A model generated the notes under the pieces. It ran no database searches. It saw only the letters and a program-made list of their open reading frames with translations, and had not been told where the DNA came from. The translations under genes and the position numbers were made by a program. From positions 1 through 64,000 of the forward strand of contig CAWFYK010000005.1 of NCBI GenBank assembly GCA_963820035.1: a DNA stretch of 64,000 bases. Reading direction: 5' to 3'. Source of the stretch: JAWWPG01 sp963820035 (GTDB taxonomy: Bacteria; Actinomycetota; Actinomycetes; Propionibacteriales; Nocardioidaceae). Below, in pieces: positions 33,223-42,163 of the stretch. Every line of letters begins with the position of its first letter. Within the stretch, counting starts at the first letter, position 1.

Positions 33223-34482
33223 ATGCGACAAGCGAAACGGTGGCCGGGAGGAGGGATCGGTCTGATGGGAGTCGGGATGGCGCTGGCCGCCTGCGGCTCG
33301 GGGAGTGCCGCGTCGACCGAGAACGTCAACGATCATGCGCAGCTGCTGCGAGCCGAGGTGACGACCGTCAAGCCGGCTACGGGCGTCCGGTCCACGGCGC
33401 TGGCGGACGGGATGAGAAAGCTTGGGTACGAGCTTGCCGAGCACCTGCAGAAGACGACGGATGACGGCAACCTGGTGTTTTCGCCGACCAGCCCGGCGGT
33501 CGCCTTCGCGATGGTGCGGGAGGGCGCAACGGGAGCGGCGGCCCGTCAGATCGACAAGACGGTCGGGTTGCCGCACAACCGATCGAAGGACTTCAACGCC
33601 CTCCTCGGATCTCTTGCTCGCCCAGGCTCGGGCAATGTGCTGGACGTCGGAGACGCCCTCTTCACCCGACGCGGCTACAGCGTGGAGACGGGTTTCCTCG
33701 ATGCGTTGAAGAAGTGGTACGGCGCCGGTGTCTATCAGACGACGTTCCCCGATGAGGGCACGGCTGCTGTCAACGCCTACGTCGACCAGCACACGCACGG
33801 GCTGGTTCCGGACCTCGTCACGGACCAGTTCACCAGCGACACGGTGATGTCACTGGTGAACACGCTCTACCTCGACGCGCGTTGGCTGCACCCGTTTGAC
33901 CTGGCCCTCACGTCGCCACAGAAGTTCACGACGCGGAGCGGATCCATCGACGTCAAGACCATGGTGCTGTCCCGCGATGACGTCGACTACGCGGCCGGCG
34001 GCGCCTGGCAGGCCGTCCGGTTGCCTTATCGGGGTGACCGGCTGTCGATGGAGGTCCTCGTCCCGCGAGCGGGAACGTCGCCCGTCGATCTGCTGGCACC
34101 TCGGCTGCTCACACAGGCTGAGTCTCGCTTCACCAGCGTGCATGTCGACCTCTCGTTGCCTCGCTGGTCTTTCGCCACTGATGCCTCCCTCAAGCCGATC
34201 CTGATCTCGATGGGCATGCGGGCACCCTTCGCCCCGGGCGGCTTTGCCGGCATCACCCCCGATCCGACATTCGAACTGGACTCGGTGATCCAGCAGGCCC
34301 GGATCGAGGTCGGCGAGAAGGGCACCGTGGCGGCCGCGGCCACGGAGGTCGAAGGGATGGCGGGCGGGGAGCAGATCGGCGGCGAGGTCGTTGACGCCGA
34401 CCATCCCTTCGCCTATGTCGTGCTCGACAACACCACCGGGGTCCCCGTCTTCGAAGGCACCGTGGGCGATCCGGCGCAGTGA
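33223..34482 (+). CDS. Serpin-family protease inhibitor, lipoprotein
   Basis: A 419-residue protein with a lipoprotein signal (LAAC, lipid Cys24) and a full serpin domain: NLVFSPTSPAVAFAMVREGA near 85-104, VMSLVNTLYLDARWLHPFD in the middle, and PFAYVVLDNTTGVPVFEG at the end. The hinge of the reactive-centre loop is EKGTVAAAAT, matching the small-residue pattern of inhibitory serpins; the scissile region follows in EVEGMAGGEQ. It would sit on the outer face of the membrane and trap a serine or cysteine protease. The ATG at 33223 has GGGAGG 6-11 bases upstream; the frame back to 33094 is untranslated leader or shadow. Confidence 0.9.
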   Translation: MRQAKRWPGGGIGLMGVGMALAACGSGSAASTENVNDHAQLLRAEVTTVKPATGVRSTALADGMRKLGYELAEHLQKTTDDGNLVFSPTSPAVAFAMVREGATGAAARQIDKTVGLPHNRSKDFNALLGSLARPGSGNVLDVGDALFTRRGYSVETGFLDALKKWYGAGVYQTTFPDEGTAAVNAYVDQHTHGLVPDLVTDQFTSDTVMSLVNTLYLDARWLHPFDLALTSPQKFTTRSGSIDVKTMVLSRDDVDYAAGGAWQAVRLPYRGDRLSMEVLVPRAGTSPVDLLAPRLLTQAESRFTSVHVDLSLPRWSFATDASLKPILISMGMRAPFAPGGFAGITPDPTFELDSVIQQARIEVGEKGTVAAAATEVEGMAGGEQIGGEVVDADHPFAYVVLDNTTGVPVFEGTVGDPAQ

Positions 34483-34492
34483 ACCGTGCGCC

Positions 34493-35299
34493 TCAGGTGG
34501 CGGTGCCCAGCTCGTCGAGCGACGTCATCTCGTCCGCGGACAGCTCGAAACCGCCGACATCGGAGTTGGACTGGATCCGCTTCGGGTCCCGCGACTTGGG
34601 GATGACGACCACGCCGTGCTGGAGGTGCCAGCGGATGATCACCTGGGCGGGGGTTCTGCCCTGACTCTCGGCGATCCGTCGTACGGTCGGGTGCTCGAGC
34701 GTCCCACCGCGCAGCGCGCTGTAACCCTCGACCGCGACGCCACGAACGCGATGCTCCTCCAACACGGCGGCATCGAACAGCAGCGGGCTCCACTCGATCT
34801 GGTTCACCACGGGCGTGACGCCCGTGGCGGACGTCAGCTCGTCGATCATCTCGATGCTGAAGTTGCTGACGCCGATGTCCCGGGTGTGCCCGGCCCGGCG
34901 TGCCTCGAGGAACGCACGCCAAGTCTCCACCCGGGCGGCGTCGTCGCCCGGCCAATGGATCAGCCAAAGGTCGAGATAGTCGAGGCCGAGCAGCTTCAGG
35001 CTGTGCTCGAGCGTTGCAACCTCCTGGCCCGACCGGTCGGGCGGGAACTTTGTCGTCACGAAGAGGTCCCGGCGGTCGACACCGCTGGCGGCCACCGCCT
35101 GCCCCACCTCCGCCTCGTTGCCATAGACGGTGGCGGTGTCGAGGTGGCGGTAGCCCGTCTCCAAGGCCGCGCCGGTCGCCCGAACGGCCTCATGCCCGGT
35201 GATCTGCCAGGTGCCGAAGCCGAGCAGGGGCATCCGACCGCCGCTCTCGAACGTCACGGCCTCATCGGGCAGCTGGGGTGTGGAATCTGTGTCAGTCAT
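34493..35299 (-). CDS. Aldo/keto reductase
   Basis: A 268-residue NADPH-dependent oxidoreductase with the family signatures GYRHLDTATVYGNEAEVG (catalytic Asp and Tyr), TTKFPP (Lys) and LWLIHWPG (His), then IGVSNFS and the C-terminal VIPKSRDPKRIQSN cofactor loop. All four catalytic residues are present. It is the length usual for the 2,5-diketo-gluconate reductase-like group; many aldehydes are possible substrates. The start at 35299 excludes a shadow N-terminus. It converges on the serpin gene, with 10 bases between the stops. Confidence 0.9.
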   Translation of the reverse strand: MTDTDSTPQLPDEAVTFESGGRMPLLGFGTWQITGHEAVRATGAALETGYRHLDTATVYGNEAEVGQAVAASGVDRRDLFVTTKFPPDRSGQEVATLEHSLKLLGLDYLDLWLIHWPGDDAARVETWRAFLEARRAGHTRDIGVSNFSIEMIDELTSATGVTPVVNQIEWSPLLFDAAVLEEHRVRGVAVEGYSALRGGTLEHPTVRRIAESQGRTPAQVIIRWHLQHGVVVIPKSRDPKRIQSNSDVGGFELSADEMTSLDELGTAT

Positions 35300-35323
35300 G
35301 CGGGCGATGCTAGCCCGGCGCCG

Positions 35324-35391
35324 CCACGTGCGATTCGTCTGTGGTCGCTTCGACGGGGCTCCCATCGAGGTCGTTGACGAATCGAACGTGG
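35324..35391 (-). repeat. Palindromic element with 16-base arms (family P-like)
   Basis: The left arm CCACGTGCGATTCGTC (35324-35339) and right arm GACGAATCGAACGTGG (35376-35391) pair at 15 of 16 positions around a 36-base loop. It lies 9 bases downstream of the YbaK stop, between two minus-strand genes, and shares the ATTCGTC/GACGAAT core with elements at 11722 and 15040. It could act as a terminator or mRNA end-stabiliser. Confidence 0.7.
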
Positions 35392-35400
35392 GGCTTCGGG

Positions 35401-35943
35401 TCAGCGGCCGAGGCTGTCGATGACCTCGGCCCGCGGCAGCTCACCCACCAGCCGACCAGCGAGCAGCAGCTTCGACCGCCGTACGCCGGACCCGATGATC
35501 GCGACGTCGATGTCCAGCACTCCGCGGTCGACGAGCACCCGCCAGTCCGCGGGCAGGCCGAGCGGAGTGATGCCGCCGTACTCCATGGACGACTCCTCGA
35601 CGGCTCGGTCCATGGCCAGGAACGACGCACTGCGAACGTCGAGGGTCCGCCTGACCAGGTTGTTGACGTCGGCGTGGGTGTCCGCACGGACCACGCAGGC
35701 GGCGACCCGCTCCTCACCGGCCCGACGACCTGCCACCACCACGCAGTTGGCACCCGCCGCCATCGGCAGGTCGAAAGCCTCCATCATCGCCGCGGTGTCG
35801 GCCAACGTGGGGTCGATCTCGACGACGGCCACAGATGATGCGTGCGGCCACGAGGTGAGTGCTGCCGCGACGACCGGCGCCATCAGCTCGGGATGGTCAG
35901 TCGCGGGGAGCGAGGCCAGCGGGCCGATCGAGGGGAGGTCCAT
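35401..35943 (-). CDS. YbaK/EbsC-family aminoacyl-tRNA deacylase
   Basis: A 180-residue protein of the YbaK fold, which hydrolyses mischarged aminoacyl-tRNA in trans. It shows CVVVAGRRAGEERVAACVVR, then RRTLDVRSASFLAMDRAVEE and the conserved MEYGGITPLGLPADW, and VLVDRGVL. The family Lys normally in the active pocket is not obvious, so specificity is uncertain. The ATG at 35943 is taken because upstream in-frame sequence overlaps a repeat element. Confidence 0.8.
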   Translation of the reverse strand: MDLPSIGPLASLPATDHPELMAPVVAAALTSWPHASSVAVVEIDPTLADTAAMMEAFDLPMAAGANCVVVAGRRAGEERVAACVVRADTHADVNNLVRRTLDVRSASFLAMDRAVEESSMEYGGITPLGLPADWRVLVDRGVLDIDVAIIGSGVRRSKLLLAGRLVGELPRAEVIDSLGR

Positions 35944-35987
35944 GCTCCGATCATCCCGTCCCCAGCCGGGCTGCAGGCAGCGGGATC

Positions 35988-36054
35988 CGGTCATTCCGTC
36001 GGTTGCTCCGACCGAGCGCGCGGATTCCATGCGTCAGCCGACCGGACGAACCCG
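35988..36054 (-). repeat. Worn palindromic element, family P
   Basis: The segment from GGATTCC at 36022 to CCGGACGAACCCG at 36042-36054 matches the right half of module 2 at 11787; the left half (CATTCCGTCGG near 35994) is degraded. It lies 34 bases beyond the stop of the minus-strand membrane gene ending at 36088, the same post-stop position as the other members. Confidence 0.45.
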
Positions 36055-36087
36055 GGCAGCCGGAGCACGCGCACTCCGACGAGCGGG

Positions 36088-37128
36088 TTACTCCGAAGTC
36101 TCAGCCGCTCGCTGGCGGGAAGCCGCAACGGTGAGCAGGAGCACGATGAGCACGAACAGCACACTGTTGGTCGTGTATTTCGCGGCTGAGGGCACGTGCC
36201 CTATCGGCGTGACAGTGAACGCCACGATGCCGATGCCGAGCAACCCACCGGCAGCCACGGCCAACGCGTGTCGGCCATCCCACCCCACCCGGCGGGACCA
36301 GCAGAGCAGCAGGACGCCGAAGACCACGAGGACCCCGAGCCCCGCGAGGGTAGGTGGCCACCAACTGGCGACATCGTCGCGAGCGCTGATGCTGTCAAGA
36401 AGCGGTCGCACGCCCAGGCAGAGCGTTGAGACGGCCAGCACGACGAGCGGCGAAGCGACCGGCCCGGCGGCTGCTCGCCGGGTGCCGACTCGAGGCCGGG
36501 TGAAGGCTACGACGACAAGACCGACGACGAGGAGCGAGGTGACAGTCAGCTGCGCCGGTGAGGGACGGAATGACTCCGAGGAGAGGGTGTCGGCCAACAC
36601 GAAGCCGGCCCCGGCAGCCCACAGCAGAGCCATGGTTACCAGACCGGGACGTCCGAGCCAGGGCCTCGTCGAGCGCTGCGGGACCATCGACTCAGCGACG
36701 GCGATGGGAGCACAGATGCTGCCGACGAGATGGCCACCGACGAAGCCGAGCGTCATGGACGCGCTGATCCCCCATGCCGGGATCAGCGTCGGCCGGCGCG
36801 TCGCCACCCAGTAGGAGATGTCGCGATAGTCCGGGTTGAACAGCGACTGGTCGATCAGCCCCGCCTGGAACAGCCCGAAGGCGACACCGAGGAGCAGCAT
36901 CGACGGCCAGCCTCGACCTGCGCGCCGGGTCGTCTCGCGGATGAGGACGGCGGGTGCGCCATAGAGCGGACCGAAGATGAACAGGCCGAAGATGAGCGCG
37001 GCCGGGTTACCGATGGTGTCGTCATAGCCGATCAGGTACTCCGCCGTGACGGGCGCCAGGAAGAAGAGGAACCACGCGGGGGCCACTCGTCGCAGCAGCG
37101 GTTCAAGACTCAACGGTTCAGGAGTCAA
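36088..37128 (-). CDS. Multi-pass membrane protein of unknown function
   Basis: A 346-residue protein with about ten hydrophobic helices. The N-terminal part (WFLFFLAPVTAEYLIGYDDT and FIFGPLYGAPAVLIRETTRR) is the most conserved-looking stretch and carries several charged residues between helices. No transporter or enzyme motif was recognised. No ribosome site is visible before the ATG at 37128, so the message may be leaderless or the start wrong. The divergent gap to sppA holds a 22-bp repeat array. Confidence 0.75.
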   Translation of the reverse strand: MTPEPLSLEPLLRRVAPAWFLFFLAPVTAEYLIGYDDTIGNPAALIFGLFIFGPLYGAPAVLIRETTRRAGRGWPSMLLLGVAFGLFQAGLIDQSLFNPDYRDISYWVATRRPTLIPAWGISASMTLGFVGGHLVGSICAPIAVAESMVPQRSTRPWLGRPGLVTMALLWAAGAGFVLADTLSSESFRPSPAQLTVTSLLVVGLVVVAFTRPRVGTRRAAAGPVASPLVVLAVSTLCLGVRPLLDSISARDDVASWWPPTLAGLGVLVVFGVLLLCWSRRVGWDGRHALAVAAGGLLGIGIVAFTVTPIGHVPSAAKYTTNSVLFVLIVLLLTVAASRQRAAETSE

Positions 37129-37196
37129 CGGAAGGAGGTACGACGGTCGCGCGTCACTCGTTCGGCGTCGCTCATGGCGTCGACCCTATTCCCGCC

Positions 37197-37280
37197 GAGC
37201 GTCAGGGAGCCCACGCCGAGCCGTCAGGAAATTCCCTCCGAGCCGTCAGGAAATTCCTCCGAGCCGTCAGGTTGTTGCTC
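37197..37280 (+). repeat. 22-bp tandem repeat array, family A, worn copy
   Basis: Four copies start at 37197, 37218, 37240 and 37261 (spacing 21, 22, 21). Each has GAG(C)CGTCAGG; the centre is AAATTCC in two copies and TTGTTGC in the last. The array occupies the divergent promoter region between the membrane protein and SppA. Confidence 0.8.
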
Positions 37281-37296
37281 GACCTAGGGTGGTGGC

Positions 37297-38934
37297 ATGC
37301 CCACGCTGCCCGGCCGTCGTCCCCACGTGTTGCTCGAGCTCGACCTGACCGAGACGCCTGTCGTACCCGACTCCGACGACCCGCTCGGCCAGCTTCGCGC
37401 TCGCGGACGTCACCAGCTCCGTCCCACCCTCCGGGCGCTGTATGACGCAGCGGCCGACGCTCACGTGGTCGGACTGATCGCCAAGGTCGGCGGCGCCCTG
37501 CCGTGGACGGTCATGCAGGAGCTTCGCCGGGGGGTGCGCGCCTTCGCCGCGAGTGGCAAGCCGACAGTCGCCTGGGCCGAGACGTTCGGTGAAGGCTCGG
37601 GAGAGATGCCGGCGTACGTGCTCGCGACCGCGTTCGACGCGATCTGGCTACAGCCGGGCGGGGAGCTCGGCCTACTCGGAGTCGCGGTGGAGACGACGTT
37701 CCTCCGGGGTGCCCTCGACAAGCTCGGCGTCGAGCCGCAGCTGGAGCAACGCCACGAGTTCAAGAACGCCGCCGACGTCGTCATGCGCACCGAGTTCACC
37801 GAGGCCCACCGGACGGCGCTCGACCGGCTGGCGGAGTCCGTCTTCACCGAGGCTGTCGACGCGATCGCCAGTGGCCGCGGGATGCCGCCTGCCCGGGTGC
37901 GCGAGCTCGCCGACACCGGCCCCCGCACCGCGCCCGAGGCGCTCGATGCCAGGCTGGTCGATGCCCTCGGTTACCGCGACGAGGTCTACGACGCGATGCG
38001 CGCCAAGGTCCCGGACGCGGAGCTGTTGTTCGCGGACAGGTGGCGCCCACCACGCCGTCCGCACCTGCCGGCGCGTCGCAGGGGTCATGTGGCACTCGTC
38101 GAGGTTCGTGGCGCGATCGTGAGCGGGCGGACCCGTCGCGGACCGATGGGTCGTCAGGTCGGAAGCGACTCGGTCAGCGCCGCCCTCCGAGCGGCGACGG
38201 AGGACGAGCACGCCCGTGCCGTGGTCGTGCGCGTCGACTCTCCCGGCGGCTCAGCCGTCGCGTCCGACACGATCTGGCGCGAGGTGTGCCGCGTGCGTGA
38301 GGCCGGCAAACCGGTGGTCGTGTCGATGGGCGACTACGCCGCTTCCGGCGGCTACTTCGTCGCCTGCCCCGCCGACGTGATCGTCGCTCTCCCGTCAACG
38401 CTCACCGGCTCCATCGGAGTATTCGGAGGCAAGATCGTCGTCCGTGCCTTGTTGGACCGGCTCGGGCTCACCACGGGATCGGTGTCCCATGGGGCCCACT
38501 CGCGGATGTTCTCCACCCGGCGGGGCTTCGACGACGACGAGCGCGAGCGGCTGGCCGTCACGATCGATGCGATCTACGACGACTTCGTGGCGAAGGTGGC
38601 CCAGGGTCGAGGTCTGCCGGTCGAGGAGATCGAGAGCATCGCGCGCGGCCGAGTGTGGACCGGTTCCGACGCGGTGGGGATCGGGCTGGTCGACGATCTC
38701 GGGGGCTTGCGAGAGGCGTTGCACATCGCCCGCTCTCGCGCCGGTCTGCCGAGCGATGCGCCGGTGTGCCGCCCGGCGCACGTCTCACCGCTGGCTCGCC
38801 TCGGCCGCGCGAAGAACAGCGAGGATCCGCGAGCAGTCATGGCGACCGCCCTGCCGGAGTTCTCCGACCTGGTCTCCGCGTTGGGACTTCCAGCAGCCTC
38901 CGCCCTGCGGATGCCGTCGATCACGTTGCGCTGA
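37297..38934 (+). CDS. SppA-like signal peptide peptidase (S49 family)
   Basis: A 545-residue double-domain S49 peptidase, the length of E. coli SppA. The general base lysine is Lys156 (HEFKNAAD) in the first half and the nucleophile Ser350 in GDYAASGGYFVACPAD in the second; RVDSPGGSA (about 312-320) lines the active site. Classical SppA has an N-terminal membrane anchor; here the first 60 residues show none, so it may be cytoplasmic or peripheral. There is no ribosome site, and TAGGGT lies about 7-12 bases before the ATG, suggesting leaderless transcription with that as the -10 box, directly abutting the repeat array. Confidence 0.88.
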   Translation: MPTLPGRRPHVLLELDLTETPVVPDSDDPLGQLRARGRHQLRPTLRALYDAAADAHVVGLIAKVGGALPWTVMQELRRGVRAFAASGKPTVAWAETFGEGSGEMPAYVLATAFDAIWLQPGGELGLLGVAVETTFLRGALDKLGVEPQLEQRHEFKNAADVVMRTEFTEAHRTALDRLAESVFTEAVDAIASGRGMPPARVRELADTGPRTAPEALDARLVDALGYRDEVYDAMRAKVPDAELLFADRWRPPRRPHLPARRRGHVALVEVRGAIVSGRTRRGPMGRQVGSDSVSAALRAATEDEHARAVVVRVDSPGGSAVASDTIWREVCRVREAGKPVVVSMGDYAASGGYFVACPADVIVALPSTLTGSIGVFGGKIVVRALLDRLGLTTGSVSHGAHSRMFSTRRGFDDDERERLAVTIDAIYDDFVAKVAQGRGLPVEEIESIARGRVWTGSDAVGIGLVDDLGGLREALHIARSRAGLPSDAPVCRPAHVSPLARLGRAKNSEDPRAVMATALPEFSDLVSALGLPAASALRMPSITLR

Positions 38935-38939
38935 GCGCC

Positions 38940-40394
38940 TCAGACGATCCAGGGCCCCTGCCAGCCGCCGTGACCCGCGGTCAGCTTGTTGGCGGCATCC
39001 ACCGGCCCCCAGGAGCCTGGCGCATAAGGGATCACCGGCGGCCGGGTGTCGAGCAGCGGCTGCATGATCCGCCAGCTCTCCTCGACGACGTCATGCCGTT
39101 TGAACCTGCTTGAGTCACCGATCAACGCAGCGTGGAGCAGCACCTCGTACGGCGTCGGCGCCTCGCCACCCTCCTCGGCATATTCCATGTCCAGAGTGAT
39201 GGCATGCGCACCGCCGCGGTCGGCACGGTGCGCGTCCAGGCTGAGCTGCATGCCGGTGGAAGGGTCGAGCTTGAAGACGACCTGGTTGCGCGTCTGCCTC
39301 TTGGTGTTGACCAGGCCGAAGCCGAAGTCGACGTCCGGCGGCTCCTTGAACACGATCCGGAACTCGGTCTGGGTGACCGGCAGCCGCTTGCCGGTGCGGA
39401 TGAACCACGGCACGCCCGACCAGCGCCAGTTGTCGATGTCGAGCCGCAGCGCGGCATAGGTCTCGGTGTCGGAGTCCGGGGCCACCCCGGGGATGTCGCG
39501 GTAGCCGTCGTACTGGCCGCGCACATAGTGAGCCGGGTCCGCGCTCCGGATGCACCGGAAGAGGGCGATCTCGGCCTCCCGCTGGGTGATCGGGTCACGC
39601 CCCGTCGGCGGCTCCATGGCAGCTGCGGAGACGATCTGCATCAGGTGGTTGACCACGACGTCGCGCAGCGCGCCGACCGGGTCGTAGAAGTGCCCGCGGT
39701 CCTCGACGCCGAAGTCCTCCGCCATCGTGATTTCGACCGCCTTGATGTAGTGCCGGTTCCAGAGCGGGTCCAGGATCGAGTTGGCGAATCGGAGGTAGAG
39801 GATCTCGTCCAGACCCATCTTGCCGAGGTAGTGGTCGATCCGGAGGAGCTGCGACTCGTCGACGTACTGGTGCAGCTCAGCGGTGAGCGCCTTCGCGGAC
39901 GCAAGGTCGTTGCCGAACGGCTTCTCCACGACGACACGGGCGTTCTTCGTGAGACCGGCTTCCGAGAGCTGCTTGATGACGGCGGAGAACAGGAACGGCG
40001 GGATCTCCAGATAGAAGACCGGTGACCGGGCGCCCGAGATGGCGGCTCCGACGCGGGCGTACGTCGCCGCGTCGGCGAAGTCTCCCTGGATATATGACAG
40101 CCGCGCAGTGAACCGCGCGAAGACCTCCTCGTCGAGGGTCTCGCCGGTCGCGACGATCGACTCACGGGCCCGCTGGACGAGCTGCTCGACCTTCCAGTCG
40201 TCGACCGCCACGCCCACGATCGGGCAGTCGAGCAGTCCCCGGCGCTCGAGCCGGTAGAGCGACCGGAACGTCATCACCTTCGCCAGGTCTCCGGTGATGC
40301 CGAAGACGACAAAGACATCGGCGACGGAGGGGGCGGACGGGGCTTGGCCTGCAGGTGTGGGCTCGACGGTTGCGCTGGACCCTGTCGTTGTCAT
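38940..40394 (-). CDS. zwf: Glucose-6-phosphate 1-dehydrogenase
   Basis: A 484-residue enzyme of the oxidative pentose phosphate route. The nucleotide site is VVFGITGDLAKVM near 31-43, the active-site signature is RIDHYLGK (about 187-194) and substrate contacts appear in VVEKPFGNDL. The C-terminal domain is complete. The ATG at 40394 is preceded by GGGAGG at 6-11 bases; the longer frame to 40574 is discounted. It is divergent from a GMC oxidoreductase and convergent with sppA, with only 5 bases between the stops. It makes NADPH; neighbouring GH15 and GMC genes suggest a sugar-handling island. Confidence 0.95.
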   Translation of the reverse strand: MTTTGSSATVEPTPAGQAPSAPSVADVFVVFGITGDLAKVMTFRSLYRLERRGLLDCPIVGVAVDDWKVEQLVQRARESIVATGETLDEEVFARFTARLSYIQGDFADAATYARVGAAISGARSPVFYLEIPPFLFSAVIKQLSEAGLTKNARVVVEKPFGNDLASAKALTAELHQYVDESQLLRIDHYLGKMGLDEILYLRFANSILDPLWNRHYIKAVEITMAEDFGVEDRGHFYDPVGALRDVVVNHLMQIVSAAAMEPPTGRDPITQREAEIALFRCIRSADPAHYVRGQYDGYRDIPGVAPDSDTETYAALRLDIDNWRWSGVPWFIRTGKRLPVTQTEFRIVFKEPPDVDFGFGLVNTKRQTRNQVVFKLDPSTGMQLSLDAHRADRGGAHAITLDMEYAEEGGEAPTPYEVLLHAALIGDSSRFKRHDVVEESWRIMQPLLDTRPPVIPYAPGSWGPVDAANKLTAGHGGWQGPWIV

Positions 40395-40566
40395 CGCTGC
40401 CTCCCGAACTCTTCGCCCGCGCGGGCCACGCCGAACCGCGGCGCGCGGCTCCGACATACGGAGTCTCGCATACGTCTCCTTGGGGTTAGCCAACTCTGCC
40501 GGAATGACGGCCACCTCATCCTGCATGGATGATGGCTGCGACGGCCATGGTGAGAACCATGAGGGG

Positions 40567-42147
40567 ATGACCAACGATGCGCACTACGACGTCGCGATCA
40601 TCGGCACCGGGGCCGGCGGCGGCACCCTCGGATATCGGCTGGCCGCAAGAGGCCTTCATGTTCTGTGGCTCGAGCGCGGTGACTTCCTGCGCCGAGAGCT
40701 CGACAACTGGGACTCCAAGGCTGTCTTCGTCAAGGGCAAGTACCTCGCGAAGGAGCAGTGGTACGACGGCCACGGCGACGAGTTCCAGCCGGAGGTCAAC
40801 TACTACGTCGGGGGCAACACCAAGTTCTACGGGGCCGCGCTCTTCCGACTGCGACCGGAGGATTTCGGCGAGATCATTCATCACGGGGGAGTCAGCCCCG
40901 CCTGGCCCCTCGACTACACCGACCTGGAGCCTTACTACACGGAGGCCGAGCATCTCTACCAGGTGCACGGCCGACACGGAGAGGACCCGACCGAAGGACC
41001 AGTCAGTGCCGACTACGCCCATCCTCCCGTCTCCCACGAGCCGCGAATCCAGCAGCTGAGCGACGACCTGGAGCGAAAGGGACTACATCCGTTCCACTTG
41101 CCGATCGGTGTGCACCTCACGGAGGACGAGAACGGTCTCGCGACCCGCGGCAGCGAATGCATCCGCTGCAGCCGAGTCGACGGCTTTCCCTGTCTGCTCG
41201 AGGCGAAGAGCGACGCCCAGACCACGTGCGTGGAGCCCTCCCTGGCGCTGGACAACGTGACGCTGATGACGAACGCCCACGTCCAGCGGCTGGAGACGGA
41301 CGCGAGCGGAAGGAACGTGACCGGCGTCGTCACCACGCTCGAGAACGGCGAGCAGGCGACATTCGGCGCCGACATCGTCGTGGTGGCCTGTGGCGCCGTC
41401 AACTCGGCCGCGTTGTTGCTGCGTTCCGCCTCCGACCAGCATCCTGCGGGGCTGGCGAACTCCTCTGGCGTCGTGGGTCGGCACTACATGCGGCACAACA
41501 ACCTGGCCGTGATGGCGGTCTCCGAGGAGCCGAACCCGACGACGTTCCAGAAGACCCTCGCGGTCAATGACTGGTACCACGGTGCCGACGACTGGGACTA
41601 CCCCTTGGGCGGCATCCAGATGCTCGGCAAGTCCGACGAGGTGATGATCCACGCCGAAGCGCCCAAGTGGGCCGGGAAGCTCAGTCCTGGCATGCCCTTC
41701 GAGGTGCTGGCCTACCATGCTGTGGACTTCTGGCTCTGCGGCGAGGACCTGCCGAAGCCGGACAGCCGGGTCACCCTCGACAAGGACGGGGCCATCCACC
41801 TCGACATCGACGAGAAGAACAACATCGAGGGGGTGAAGCGGTTGCGCCACAAGCTCGATGGCCTGCTCGGGGATCTCGGGCTGCGGCGCAAGCACCTGCT
41901 CGACCACAGCCTCTACCTGCACAAGACGATGCCAATCGGGGCCACCGCCCACCAGGCGGGCACCGTACGGTTCGGAGCCGATCCCGTCGACAGTGCGCTC
42001 GACGTCAACTGCCGGGCACACGACGTCGACAACCTCTACGTCGTCGACACCAGCTTCTTCCCCAGCATCGGCGCTGTGAACCCCTCGCTGACCGCGATGG
42101 CGAACGCCCTTCGGGTGGGCGACCACCTTGCCGACCGGCTGCGGTGA
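40567..42147 (+). CDS. GMC-family FAD oxidoreductase
   Basis: A 526-residue flavoprotein. The FAD-binding Rossmann motif is VAIIGTGAGGGTLGYRLA (about 9-26) with the downstream acidic LERGDFLRRE; the C-terminal domain has the family LYVVDTSFFPSIGAVNPSLT pattern with a conserved Asn-Pro. The catalytic His region is MPIGATAHQAG. GMC enzymes oxidise alcohols or sugars; the class with a GSECIRCSRVDGFPCLLEAK Cys-rich insert is close to gluconate/sugar dehydrogenases. The start is uncertain: ATG at 40567 has GAGGGG directly before it, while an in-frame ATG at 40525 adds 14 residues. It is divergent from zwf. Confidence 0.88.
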   Translation: MTNDAHYDVAIIGTGAGGGTLGYRLAARGLHVLWLERGDFLRRELDNWDSKAVFVKGKYLAKEQWYDGHGDEFQPEVNYYVGGNTKFYGAALFRLRPEDFGEIIHHGGVSPAWPLDYTDLEPYYTEAEHLYQVHGRHGEDPTEGPVSADYAHPPVSHEPRIQQLSDDLERKGLHPFHLPIGVHLTEDENGLATRGSECIRCSRVDGFPCLLEAKSDAQTTCVEPSLALDNVTLMTNAHVQRLETDASGRNVTGVVTTLENGEQATFGADIVVVACGAVNSAALLLRSASDQHPAGLANSSGVVGRHYMRHNNLAVMAVSEEPNPTTFQKTLAVNDWYHGADDWDYPLGGIQMLGKSDEVMIHAEAPKWAGKLSPGMPFEVLAYHAVDFWLCGEDLPKPDSRVTLDKDGAIHLDIDEKNNIEGVKRLRHKLDGLLGDLGLRRKHLLDHSLYLHKTMPIGATAHQAGTVRFGADPVDSALDVNCRAHDVDNLYVVDTSFFPSIGAVNPSLTAMANALRVGDHLADRLR

Positions 42148-42163
42148 GGCGGCCGGCGTTCCG

